Part shown: piece by piece, positions 50,728 to 61,998 of the stretch
How the letters are laid out: each line of letters begins with the position of its first letter
How positions within the stretch are numbered: position 1 is the stretch's first letter
Source: Perognathus longimembris pacificus
Lineage: Eukaryota > Chordata > Mammalia > Rodentia > Heteromyidae
Direction: 5' to 3'
Assembly (NCBI RefSeq): GCF_023159225.1
Contig: NC_063177.1
Span: forward strand, 16,764,673-16,828,672
DNA length: 64,000 nucleotides
The notes under the pieces: generated by a model
Seen by the model: only the letters and a program-made list of their open reading frames with translations
Told to the model about the DNA's origin: nothing
Databases searched by the model: none
Made by a program: the position numbers and the translations under genes

Positions 50728-52895
50728 CGAACTCAAGAGAAAAGCCTGTTAGAATACTAATAACTAGCAAGTTAGAAGAGGAGTATAGGCTATACCAGCA
50801 TCCCAAGCCTGAGTCTCCGGAAAATGAGTGGCTATGGGCGTTTCCCCAAGCATGGGCAGAAACTGGGGGAATGGGACTGGCAAACATCGTCCTCCAATCT
50901 TTGTGGAAATCAAAGCCGGAGCTGACTCAGTAAGAGTTTGCCAGTACCCTATGTCACTAGAAGCAAGGAAGGGGATCACTCCTCACATCAGAAAATTGTT
51001 AGATTTAGGAGTTCTGAAGCCCATCCAGTCAGCCTGGAATACTCCACTGTTGCCTGTAAAAAAGCCTAATTCTAATGATTACAGACCAGTGCAAGACTTG
51101 AGAGAAATTAATGAGAGTAATGGACATTCATCCAACAGTCCCAAACTCGTATACCCTGCTGAGCTCCCTGTCACCGAGCCATGTGTGGTATACTGTGTTG
51201 GATCTAAAGGATGCCTTCTTTAGCCTGCCCTTAGCCCCACAGAGCCAAAGCTACTTTGCATTTACTTGGCACGATCCTGAAATCGGGATAAGCGGTCAAT
51301 TGACCTGGACCAGGCTGCCTCAAGGATTCAAGAATTCACCTACCATCTTTGATGAGGCGTTACATGAAGACCTGAGTGAGTACCGCTCCAAAAATATTGG
51401 AATAAGTCTACTGCAATATGTAGATGATTTGTTAATAGCTACTCCAGACAAAAATAGCTGTCTAAAGGGAACAGCTAGGCTCTTAAAGACTCTTGGCAAT
51501 TTGGACTATAGGGCTTCCACTAAAAAGGCACAAATTTGTAAACCTGAAGTCACATATCTGGGCTTTATATTAAAAGAGGGCAAGCATTGGCTGTCAGATG
51601 CATGTAAAGAGACTGTGCTGAAAATCCTTGTGCCTAAGTCAGCCAGACAAGTCAGAGTATTCCTGGGAACAGTGGGCTTTTGCTGGCTGTGGATACCTGG
51701 GTTCACTGAGATGGCCAAGCCTCTATATGAAGCCACCAAAAACCTCCCAGAATTTCATTGGACTGAGCAGATGCAAAAAGCCTTTGAGGCAATCAAGAAA
51801 AGCCTTCTGGAAGCCCCAGCCTTAGGCCTACATGACGTGAATAAACCATTCACATTGTTCGTGGCTGAAAATAAAGGAATAGCAAAAGGGGTGCTCACCC
51901 AGCCAATTGGGCCCTGGAGACGACCAGTCGCCTACTTGTCAAAGAAATTGGATCCTGTCGCCGCTGGGTGGCCTCCGTGCTTAAGAATAATAGCTGCAGT
52001 AGCCCTCTTGGCAAAAGATGCAGATAAGTTGACTCTGGGACAGAACCTGACTGTGGCCACTCCACATGCTCTAGAGGGGGTGCTAAAACAACCGCCCGAC
52101 TGATGGATGAGCAATGCCTGCATGGTCCATTACCAGACCTTGTTACTTAACCCGGCACGTATCAGCTTCTGTGTACCTACAGCATTAAACCCAGCAACTC
52201 TGCTGCCGGATCCGGATCTGGAAGCGCCTCTAAATGATTGTGAGCAGATCCTGGCCCAAGCACATAGCCTCCGGCCAGACTTGCTGGATTTGCCGCTATC
52301 ACATGCCGAGCACACCTGGTTCACCGATGGCAGCAGCTTCATTCGGGATGGAAAAAGGTATGCGGGTGCGGCGGTTACTACGGACACTGAGATAGTGTGG
52401 GCAGAGGCACACCCCCAGGGAACTTCTGCACAAAGAGCAGAACTAGTGGCACTAACAAAAGCCTTACAGATGGGAAAAGGAAAGAGACTAAATATCTATA
52501 TGGACAGTCGGTACGCTTTTGTCACCATACACGTCCATGGAGCCATCTACCAAGAGAGGGGGCTACTGACAGCCGAAGGAAAGGCCATTAGAAACAAGCA
52601 GGAGATTTTAAGCCTCATCCGGGCCCTATGGGAACCAGCAAAGATTGCCATTATGCACTGTCCGGGTCATCAAAAGGGAGTTGATTTGGTGACTAGAGGG
52701 AATAATCTGGCCAACCAGGCAGCTAAGGAAGCAGCCCTCCAGCCCAGAGCAGAAGTAATGACTCTAGTAGACCCAGGGCCACGAGCTTTGCCTCCTGTGC
52801 CCCAGTATTCCCAAGAAGACTTGGAGTGGATAAAGAAAATTCCCATGGCCCACAAAACCCCAGACAGAGAAGGAAAACTGGTGGAAAACTGGTGA
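50728..52895 (+). pseudogene. pol: ERV pol: reverse transcriptase and RNase H, broken
   Basis: The RT N-terminus is split over different frames (50724-50933, then 50828-51115, then 51111-52103). The palm keeps the YVDD box near 51418-51429 and [13 protein letters not shown] at 52101-52103 precedes the RNase H part at 52107-52895. There the first three acidic positions are visible (TDGSS, RAEL, MDSRYA). The fourth, in the LANQAAKEA context, is Asn instead of the expected Asp. The next TGA (52893-52895) ends this frame. Confidence 0.5.
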
Positions 52896-53971
52896 AGGGA
52901 AACTTATCTTGCCACAAGGGCTGGGTAAGGGGATCCTTAAGAGAATCCACCGAGCTTCTCACATGGGAACCCGAAGAATGCAGGACTTGCTCCAATACTC
53001 CAAAGTGAAAATTAGACAAGGGGATCAACTTATTGAAGATATTGTTAAAAATTGTAAGACCTGTCAGCTCACCAATGCCCCCAATCAAGTTACTAAAGGA
53101 GCTCGCCTCCGTGGGGATAGGCCAGGCGTGTATTGGGAAGTAGATTTCACAGAAATTAAACCTGGAAAATTTGGATACAAATATTTGCTAGTTTTTGTAG
53201 ACACCTTTTCAGGATGGGTTGAAGCCTATCCAACAAAGCATGAGACTGCGAATGTAGTGGCTAAGAAGATCCTGGAAGAAATCCTACCCAGGTATGGCTT
53301 CCCATCCACCATTGGGTTGGACAACGGACCGGCCTTCGTCTCAAAAGTAAGTCAGGGAATAGCCGCTGCACTGGGGATGGATTGTAAATTGCATTGTGCT
53401 TATAGACCCCAGAGTTCAGGACAGGTAGAGAGAATGAATCAGACTCTAAAAGAGACCTTAACTAAATTAGCCTTAGAGACTGGCACAGACTGGGTGTCAC
53501 TCCTTCCTTTTGCTCTGCTTATAGTAAGAAAATTCTATCAGCTTGGCTTTACTCCTTTTGAAATAATGTACGGGTACCCCCCGCCCATTATCCCTAGCCT
53601 TCAGACTGAATTGTTTGCTGATTTGGATGATACTGAATTTTTGTGTAAACTTGATTATTTGCAGCTCGCGCACAAGAATATGTGGCCCCAACTTAAGGCA
53701 TTATATGATTCCGCTTCTGTCCCTACCAGGGGACTGGGTGTTTGTCCGGAGGCATAACCCCAAATCCTTAGAACCACGGTGGAAGGGACCCTACGTAGTG
53801 CTACTGACTACTCCCACCGCCCTCAAGGTAGACAGCATTGCCACTTGGGTCCATTGCTCCCACGCCAGGCCAGCTGACCCCTTTGCCCTGGACGATGACT
53901 ACCGTGGTAGAACATGGGAGGTCTCCAAGCACCCGGCTCAGCCACTTCGCCTTCGCCTCAAGAAAAAGTGA
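52896..53971 (+). pseudogene. pol: ERV integrase
   Basis: In a frame different from RNase H, 52909-53757 is open for 282 codons. It holds the HHCC zinc-binding module (HRASH ... CKTC), the catalytic core with Asp (VDFTEI), Asp (DNGPAF) and Glu (SSGQVERMNQ), then [10 protein letters not shown]. The C-terminal SH3-like part continues in another frame to 53971 and ends in a basic tail. The DDE residues look intact, but the gene is frameshifted near 53740 and separated from RNase H by a stop and frame change. Confidence 0.5.
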
Positions 53972-54541
53972 GACTGAATATTGTTATAATTTTCTTTTTG
54001 CCTTCTTTCCTTGCTACCCTGGCTAATGTTGATGTTATTTTGGCAGCTCACTCCAAGGTGGGGTGACCCCCTTATTTTAGCAACTAGCAGGAGTCCTGTA
54101 AAGTCCCATGCAAGAAGGCATTGGTAGTTTTGGGCTTCCTCAGGAATACGGGCATAGCCACCCGACCCTTAGAGCACAGCTGAGAAGTTTATGTATTATT
54201 TTGTTGCTGACATTTGGATACTAAACACTATACAGCTAATGGTAAGTCTGTATAGCTGAAAGTTAATTTCCAGTTTGAAGTAATCCTGCAGTCCCTTGGT
54301 AAAGTAAGGTTATAGGTTCCTGGATAGGTAAGGTCAGTGTCCCTCTGTCAGCCTGAAGAAGCTACAGAAGATGGATGATCTTCACCCATCAGCCCCCCCT
54401 TTAAAACCAAGGGACCAGAGTTGTTTTTTTGGTTATTACTTTGGGCTCTATTGGCCCATGACTTATCTCTATATCATCCCCTAGACATGCAAGCCATTGA
54501 AATGGACAGAATGGAGCCATGATTGGCTCCTAAGGTACCAA
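53972..54541 (+). other. ERV env position: no recognisable envelope gene
   Basis: Fewer than 600 bases lie between integrase and the polypurine tract, against about 1.9-2 kb for an intact gammaretroviral env. No open stretch resembles SU or TM protein. Either env was deleted almost completely or this lineage lost it before insertion. Confidence 0.5.
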
Positions 54542-54557
54542 AGAGAAAAGGAGGAAA
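54542..54557 (+). promoter_or_regulatory. ERV polypurine tract
   Basis: AGAGAAAAGGAGGAAA, all purines, directly abuts the TG of the 3' LTR. This is the plus-strand primer position in retroviruses and independently fixes the LTR start. Confidence 0.5.
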
Positions 54558-54962
54558 TGAAGAGCCAGACTTTGAAGTCAGGCCCCACTTTACCACGTGA
54601 ACCTGAGATAAGCAGGCCCTGTGAGCAAACTCAGGACAAGCTTATTAGGGCCCAGCCGGTCGAGACCTCTAAACACTGGGAATGCTTAACTCTAACTGCC
54701 CCCAGAGTGCCTTGAGCCCTGAGCCAATCAGATTTGTACCTGTGTCCTAATCTTGCTTGAACACCTGATGGCTGTAACTTTGTTTTTTGCCTTTATAAGC
54801 CCTGTGCAATCGCAACTTGGGGCTTCCTCCTAACCTCCGCTGTGTCGGTGGGTAGGACGAGGCCCGAGTTGCAGCTTGCCTGAATAAAGACTTGCTTTTG
54901 CATTTCGGAATGTCTGAGTCTCAGTGGCCTTCTTGGTAGTCGTTTCGCGACTTGGCATAACA
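54558..54962 (+). repeat. ERV 3' LTR (405 bases, complete)
   Basis: TG...CA ends, flanked on the right by TGGT, the same 4 bases that precede the 5' LTR. It holds CCAAT boxes (GAGCCAATCAG, about 54720), a TATA-like TTTATAA at 54792-54798 and a polyadenylation signal AATAAA at 54883-54888, in the U3-R-U5 order of a gammaretroviral LTR. Confidence 0.5.
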
Positions 54963-54966
54963 TGGT

Positions 54967-56300
54967 AAGGACCAAAGATGAGAGAACAGTGAAACTGGAA
55001 CCACAAGTAATTTAATCTGAGGGAATCTTTTAGGATCAGGCAGGGCAAACAGCCTGTAGAGGGGAGAAAGGTTGGTGGGGAAGAGCCACTGTGGGGTTAG
55101 AGAACTTGAAGTTCACCTTGCAGAACAAAAGGTAGTTTCTAAAGGATTTTGGTAGAGGTCAGGCTTACAAGATCAAATTTGTATTTCTCATAGCTCACTA
55201 GGATGGACTGAGAGTTAAACTTGTGGGGCAGAGATTGAGATACCGAAAATGGAAGGATAAGATAAACTGGAGACATTGCTGTAATGGTGGTGGGGGGTGG
55301 GGGGTGGAGGAGTAGCCAGCAAATATTTGTTGGAGGATCTACTTCAGTAGATAAAAGTGCTATTGTTTGAGGGAGAATGACAACACAGTTTTGAGGGAGA
55401 CAGTACATTGTTTAAATGTTGGAGGTCTGGAGAGGCTCTTGAGCAGATCGATTAGGGAAGAGTGGTGAAGGGCCTGTGGTGTGACAAGTGTCAAGTGACA
55501 GCTAAAGCCCCTAAAGGGATGAGAGTATGCCGGTTGGGTCACAGGACAGGTAACCTGCTAGGACTCCCTCAAACCCATAGATCTCTCTCCCTGTCTGGAC
55601 AAGGCCACCCTTGCACTGGTCAGCGGCGGGCTCCGGACAGCAGGGGGCGCATGCGGACTGATCCAAGTGGAGCAAGGAGGCTGCTGGATTCCGGGCTCAG
55701 GGGTAAAGCAGCTTCCACAGTGTAAGGAATCTGGGGATACCGAGTCTTCTAGGGTTGAATTAGGACTTGTGACCAGGAAGATGTAGCCAGGCAGAGGAAT
55801 CTTCAGAACCGTGGCTCCATCTGCCTGCCCTGGCAATTTCTCGGGCCATAGCCAGCGGACCTAGAGACAGGCCAGAGACTCCTAGATCCCTGGAGATGCT
55901 TGGCATTGTTCGCAGCGACGCCCAGCAAAGAAAACCCTTACCTGAAGGACATCGGGGAACAGGGAGGAAGGGCAGGGAGCACGGGTCTGGGTAGGAGTTG
56001 CCATGGGGACTGAGCAGCGTAGGAGCTGGCTTGGTGTGTGTGTGGTGGTGCTGGTGGTGGGGGGAGACCCAGAGTCTGAGGACCAGAGGAGACACTGCCC
56101 TCCATACGGGACAGACAAGCCCCCCAACTATATACTCCTGTATATAGATCTTCAGGGTACAGTTATGAGGAGCAAGCCGGTGAAAGGACCTGTGAATCTG
56201 AAAAGCAGGGAAAATAGATGTACACCGTGCCAGGACAGGGGCCCCAGATCCCAGACCCTCGTAATGCACCCGGCTGGGGACCAGGACACAAGATCAAGGA
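54967..56300. other. Unique intergenic DNA upstream of SLC43A2
   Basis: Almost free of SINEs. There is a G-rich run at 55283-55310 (GGTGGTGGGGGGTGGGGGGTGG). I see no exon or known regulatory element. GC content climbs from about 55600 toward the CpG-rich promoter. Confidence 0.5.
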
Positions 56301-56899
56301 AGCAGGGGCTGCAGCGCTGGGTGGGAAGGAGACAGGGGTGGGGGTGAGGAGGGAAAGGTCGGTGCCTCCCGAGCTGACCAGCCCCATGGGGAGCCAAGGC
56401 GTCCAGGCGTGGCGCCCTGGGCGCGGGGGACGGGGGTGGTGGAACTGGGGACCAGCGAGCGGGCCGGAGCGGAGCGGAGGCGGGAGCCCAGCTGGGTGTA
56501 GAGAGGGTCCCGCCGTGCTGCTGGGCAAATCCGGGGAACGGAGGATCGCCGTGACGGGCGACCGGCCCAGGATCAGGGCTGCCGACAGCGTCTGGGGAGG
56601 CTAGGATCAAGGCTCCCGGGGGTTCCCGGCCCGGCGGTGACTCGGGTTCAGGGCAGCCGAGCCGAGGAACAACCCCCAGCGATCCCCAGCCCCCCACCCC
56701 ACCGCCCGCCCGTCTCAACTCTCTTGTTTGTCTCCAAGTCCGGCCGGAACCGGCTTCTGCTTGCCGGGGGGCGGGCGGGTGGCTGCTGATTGGCCAGCGC
56801 CTGTTTCCAGCTCCCACTCAGCCAATCAGCGGGCATCTCTGCTTCTTCATCTTAGGATCGGAATAAAAGGGCTGGAATAAAAGGGGACAGAAAAGGTGC

Positions 56900-56932
56900 C
56901 GGGCGGGCCCGACACACACCAGTAGGAGCCGG
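56900..56932 (+). other. SLC43A2: Candidate non-coding first exon of SLC43A2 (3' boundary from a splice donor)
   Basis: About 30 bases downstream of the TATA-like pair, GAGCCGG|GTGAGC is a good splice donor at 56933. A short untranslated exon ending at 56932 would splice to the acceptor at 57781-57783. The 5' boundary is a guess from TATA spacing. Confidence 0.5.
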
Positions 56933-57346
56933 GTGAGCTGGGCCTCCCGGGATCCGGGCCTGAGGAGAGGGTGCGGGATGCAGAAGACGCACTTGCAGGG
57001 GCTTAGGGAGACCAGGCGGACGAGGAGAAGAGATGACAAATAGAAGAGGGAGCTGGGGGATAGAGGGCGGTGGATATGCCTTTACGGAAGCAGGCTAATT
57101 GCGGACGGAGGTCACAGCCCAGAACCGGGGGTCGTGCAGCTGGCTCGCGCCGCCGGTTTGAACCGGCTTCACCTCCCCAGTGTGGGGTTCGCGTGGCCGC
57201 AGCGCCTAGCGACCTGGACTGTGACCAATGGCGCAGCAGTTCCTGTGTTGCCAGACCAATGAGCGCGCCGTGGGCGGGCCGTTCCGGGGCTCCGAATGCT
57301 GATCTTGTGGTTGGAGGAACCAGCTCTGGGGAAGGGTCTTGAGTGC

Positions 57347-57361
57347 GGGCGGGCGGGCGGG
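57347..57361 (+). repeat. (GGGC)n run, G-quadruplex motif
   Basis: Four GGG tracts separated by single C loops (GGGCGGGCGGGCGGG) at the 3' edge of the CpG-rich region, on the SLC43A2 sense strand. Confidence 0.5.
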
Positions 57362-57783
57362 CGCCTCTTAGGGGCCCTGGGAGTGGCAGCTCTCAGGTGT
57401 GCCCCTGCCCAGGTGGCCGTATCTCAAGCGGCCTCCGCTTCCCACCCCCACACTAGCTATGTCATCCTGCTTGGGTCTGGCACTCATTCCATGTCCTTGA
57501 GCATGCGTTAATCTCCTCATGCTTCCTTGCCTCAGTTTACCTCGGAGTCCGCTGAGGGAGAAATCTTCTTTCCTTGTCAGCGCAGCCGCGGGCAGCGGTA
57601 CGAGCCAGCCACGGGCTCTGGGGTGTCCTGGATCCCGGGTAGGGTTGGGGCTTGCTTATGTCGCTGCGCACACCTACTGCGGGAGCCGAGGAAGGGGTGA
57701 CAAGCTCCGCGCCTTAAGACAGCGGCCCGGGGCTGCGGTTGCAGGCTGCTCAGGACCCGCACTGACCGCGGGTTCTTGCGCAG

Positions 57784-57986
57784 GTGGTCGCAGAGCCGGA
57801 GCCGGGCAGCCGCGCCGCCTCGAACCATGGCGCCCACCCTGGCCACTGCCCATCGGCGCCGCTGGTGGATGGCCTGCACTGCTGTGCTGGAAAACCTCCT
57901 CTTCTCAGCAGTCCTCCTGGGCTGGGGTTCACTGCTGATCATGCTCAAGTCGGAAGGCTTTTACTCCTACCTGTGTACTGAGCCAG
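57784..57986 (+). CDS. SLC43A2: SLC43A2 (LAT4) first coding exon, gene continues past the window
   Basis: LAT4 is a sodium-independent facilitated transporter of branched-chain amino acids, Phe and Met in the plasma membrane. The exon begins after the acceptor TTCTTGCGCAG (57783). It has 43 untranslated bases, the ATG at 57827 in the context CGAACCATGG, then 53 codons plus one base up to a GTAAGA donor at 57987. The peptide starts [20 protein letters not shown] and runs into the first transmembrane helix (~20-41) ending at YSYLCTEP. This matches the N-terminus of SLC43A2 and not the shorter, different start of SLC43A1. The remaining exons are outside. Identification is secure from the N-terminal peptide and from synteny next to SCARF1. 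Confidence 0.5.
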
Positions 57987-60900
57987 GTAAGACGGGGACG
58001 GGGTGGGGGTGGGGGGCTCGGGCTGGCTCCTCGAGTGGAGCTTTGGGAGTAGGGGGACGGGGGCCAAGACCCAGCCAGCAATGATGTTCCCACCACTGCT
58101 CAGTGGTCCCGGATCCAAAGGCCCTAGGATCCTCATCCTAGTCTGTTTGGTATATGTCTTATACTCCTCGTTTTGTGATGAAGAAACTGAGGCTTGAACT
58201 CTTCTGCTTTGCTGGACCTGGGGATTGTGACAGACCCCAAACTCCCACATCCAGTTCTTTCTACTACCTAGGAACCTTGCTGGACTTCTGTTTGCCCAGA
58301 CGGCCTGGAACATCGCTTGCCTTGCAATAAACATGTTGCTCTTTGGTTGTAAGAAAAGAACTCTTGATTCAGGGCCTGGGTACGGCAAGAGGGAGGAAGT
58401 GGCTTTGCCTCCACCCCAAGGATGTTTTTCAGTCAGGCTATTATGGAATCTTCTAAGGGCTTGCAGACATAATTTCTTGTCTTTTTTTTTTCTTTGCTTT
58501 ATGAGTCTCCAAAGGTCCTTTCCTTCCACAAACTGTGAGAACATTTCAGTGGCCTTCCAACCCCATGGGCAGGAAGAGGAAGGGCACAGTAAGGGAAATG
58601 ATACTAGGTTTGCTCCCTTCTCTCTGCACCTCCGGGTGCTGAAGGCAGGCTGAAGGAAGATGCTTGCCTACCTGAAACCTGACCACCCTACAACCTTCCC
58701 CCTCTAACTGCTGCAGGAAAGCCCACCATAAGGGCTCAGTTTCTAAACTCTACCCTGCTGTTCAGGCAACTGGGTAGGAAAGACTTCCCTTGGCTTCCTT
58801 CCTGCCCCCAACAGAGGCTGAATAATAGTTTTACTCAAAAATCTCTCCATCCAAATGCTTGATTCCCTGGTGATGGAGATACCCCAGAGTTGACTCCCTG
58901 ATTCGCCCTTGCAATGCCTTTTATTTCTAGCACTCTTAGAAGAAGAAAAGGCCCTGGATAGGTTCTTGCTGCCAGTAATCCTCCTTTTTCCTTTCTGTCC
59001 AGATGATTCCTGAGGATCACAGTGTCTAGGGAGACTTGGCAGGAGTGGTTAAGGGCAGGAGAAAGGGAAGGAATTGGAGGTTGTCAGGGAGAGGGCAGAA
59101 AGTATATCATTTATAATCAACCTTTAGCCTTTAGCCACTCAAAAACATTTCCTAATGGCCTAAGGGTTCTTGGCAGACCTTTCCCCACATCAGCAAGAAA
59201 TCTTGGGAGATGAGAGTCAGACCTTGTTCCTTGCTCTAGCTTTCTTTTTTATCCAAGAGATGTTTGGAGATTAATGACTCTTCTGGAAGGAACAGGTTAG
59301 AGTGTTTGACTCTTCCTCTCAGGGTACACAGAGAATTTAAAAAACAGAAAAAGAATACCATCCCTAGACAAAGCTTTTTGTATCTCACCTGGACTAGAGG
59401 ACTCTTGGGGTCAATTTTTTTTTTAACTTTGTGGTGTTGGGAAGGTCATATAGTAGGGACTGTTTTGTTTTTTTTTAATGGACTGTCCTTTTATATAATT
59501 TATTGTATGGTATTAACCAAAGTGGGCTGGTGGTCACGCAACTCCCCCAAATCTTGGCTTCTTTCTTTGGGTGGGAGGGATCCTAGAGATTATGCCAACA
59601 GTGCCAAATTGGTATTTAAGCCCTGGAGAGACTTGACAGGTCACTCCTACAAACCGTAGTAAAGGTGAAGGGTCAGGATTGTGGGTTGAACATCAACTTC
59701 TTATCCCATGCCTTTGCTCCTGCTTTTGATTTTGCTTTTTCTGATTATCTGGCAAACTGGCTGATCCAGCATGCTCAGCGGGAAAGCCTGCTGATTCCAC
59801 ACAGCTTATCTCCCGGCTTCCCTGCTCCTTGCTTCTTGGAATCCATTTAACCTGTTGTCTTTTGGAGCTAGAATCCCCTGTGTTGCACTTACGGGGAATT
59901 CCTGGTAACGTTTGGGTCATGGTTTGCACTCAGGCGTAATATTATATCAAACTTGGATGGCTGAATGGCAGAGAAGCAATTGGGCCAGTTATTACATTTA
60001 TGGAATTAGATTTTTGAAGAGCTGACCAGTATACAGCTGATGCAAGTTTCTCAGCCTTTTGTTGCTTTTCAGAATGATGCTGAGTTTGTTCTCTAAAGGA
60101 AATTTGCCTGAACCTGTTGAAAGATTCCCAGAACTCTTTGTTGGGACAGTGGCCAGAATCTGGCTCCAGACATGGTGTTAGGTTCCAGCATGGTGAGGTG
60201 AGAGAAGAAAAGAAAATAGCTGTTGTCCCTTTGTTTTGCCTTGCCACAAGACATGGGAGGAGTGAGGGGTGATGGGTGACGGGTGGGCTGGGGCGCTAGG
60301 TCCTGGCATTTCATGCATTTTGCGGCTGGATGCCTCCCGAGTCCCTCTGGTGTGGATACTGGCATCTCTATTTGGGGCTTCCCCAGGGCTGTGTCCTTTT
60401 GGCCTCTTGGTGGCCAACTGTAGCAATCAGCCCACACTTGATCTCTTTATTTTCTGTGTTGCTCAGTAGCAAGGTCAGCTTAGGAGGATGAGGCCACCTG
60501 TGGATGTCCTGTCTCCTCTTTGATCTAGTCTATACTTTAGTAAACATTTGGTGAGGTGCTGGGCTGGAGGTGCCAAGCAAATAAACCATCACACACAGAC
60601 TTCATGCTTCTGGGAGAGAGACCGATAGCAGGGATTGCGTAGGGACCTCCCAGAGGTTTAGGCTGAAGCTTGGAGGAGAGACCAAACAAACACTTTCAAG
60701 GAGAGGAAAGGACTGTCCCAGCAGAGATGACCAGGGGGGTGGGAAGAGGCCAGGATAAGCACAATCCAGGAGGCCACTTGGGAAGATTGGGTTTTATTCT
60801 CAAGATAGAAGAGGAGCCATGGAGACAGAGGAGGACCGGGACCCAGTTCACCTCTAAGAGGCTCTTAGGGACCATTGAGGGCTTGCCACATGCTGGGTGT

Positions 60901-61436
60901 GAGTGAAGTAAGAGCTATGAAAGTGGAAATCTTCCCCTCCCCCCCCACTCCTGCTAGAGGAAGTCATAGCCAAGCCAGAAACCTGAAGGCAGACTGCAGT
61001 TCTCTGCTCTTGATCACTGTGGCCACTGCCTGTGGCCATGAGAAGCTGGCTCCTGGGGCTCTGAGAGGGCAGGGGGCTACTCTCCCCAGGGAAGCAAGGC
61101 CAAGCCAGGGTGCAGTTGTAGACAGATGTCCTTGTTGCTTCAACAACCCCAAACACTCCCTGCAGTAGTAGGATTTGAACTCTAGCCTTATTCTTGGGGT
61201 GTTACTTTGGACATGAAGTTGGTGAACTTCTATGTCCTGGCTGGCTTCCACCTGAAGTCATCTAGATCTCTGCCTCCTGAATAGCTATAATTACAGGCAA
61301 GACACTTTCTTTTTGTTGGTCATGGGCTTGAACTCTCTTTAACCTAGCTTGGCCTCCAATGTGCAATTCTGCTTCATCTTCCATAGTACTATGACATTCT
61401 GCTTCTTTTTACTTCTTTTCTCCCAGTTTGTTTCTT

Positions 61437-61516
61437 TTTGCAGTGCTAGGGGTTAACCCAGGGCCTCACCTATGCCAGGCAAACATTCTATCACCGAGCT
61501 ATATCAATAGCCCATC
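61437..61516 (-). mobile_element. ID-type SINE monomer (diverged)
   Basis: Reversed ID-like monomer with TTAACCCAGGGCCTCACC; no Geo half. In the SLC43A2 intron. Confidence 0.5.
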
Positions 61517-61699
61517 CCCAGTTTATTTTGAATTAAAACAAAATTTCATAGGAATGAGTAGAAGAGCCAAAGACTTGTGTTTCAGGATGTGTCACAGAAA
61601 AGAGTGAGTGCCCTTGGCTGTCACCAATAACCCGGCCTTTCTCCTTCACGTTTCATGACTAATTTCCCTCCCCTAACATCCATCGGCTTCCATTGGCTC

Positions 61700-61701
<2 letters not shown>

Positions 61702-61748
<47 letters not shown>

Positions 61749-61998
61749 CCGTGTCTGTGTATCTGTGTGTGTATGGGCTGGTCCTGGAGCTTCAATTCAG
61801 TACCTGGGCACTATCCCTGAGCTTTTGTGCTTAGGCTAGTAGTCTACCCCTTGAACAGCCCTACTTCCAGCTTTTTGGTAGTAAATTGGAGATAAGAGTC
61901 TCATAGACTTTCCTGCCTGGGCTGGCTTCAAACCACAATCCTCAGATCTCAGCCTCCTGAGTAGCTAGGATTACAGGCATAAGCCACCAGTGCTTGGT
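61702..61998. repeat. (GT)n microsatellite followed by a composite SINE
   Basis: About 21 GT units (61702-61744), then GT-rich sequence, then a minus-strand composite SINE (about 61783-61998). Confidence 0.5.

Larger units (their letters stand above)
43289..54962 (+). mobile_element. Defective gammaretrovirus-like endogenous retrovirus with nested L1 and SINE
   Basis: Both LTRs begin TGAAGAGCCAGACTTTGAAG. The 4 bases before the 5' LTR (TGGT, 43285-43288) recur right after the 3' LTR's terminal CA (54963-54966), a 4-bp target duplication of the size usual for gammaretroviruses. Order: 5' LTR fragment, [nested L1 at 43503-48958], gag, pro, pol (RT, RNase H, integrase), env-less stretch, polypurine tract, 3' LTR. 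In the ~210 bases where the LTRs can be compared I count about seven substitutions and two small indels, so the insertion is old but not ancient. Multiple stops, frameshifts and deletions mean it cannot make virus. Confidence 0.5.
56350..57370 (+). promoter_or_regulatory. SLC43A2: CpG-rich SLC43A2 promoter region
   Basis: Dense in CpG across about 1 kb. The first cluster holds a GC box (GGGGGGCGGGCGGG, about 56766), an inverted CCAAT box (ATTGG, 56789-56793), a direct CCAAT box (56822-56826) and two copies of GGAATAAAAGG (56860-56870, 56874-56884) in TATA position. The second cluster holds CCAAT boxes at 57225-57229 and 57256-57260. Assignment to SLC43A2 is by position and strand; transcript data would be needed for start sites. 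Confidence 0.5.
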
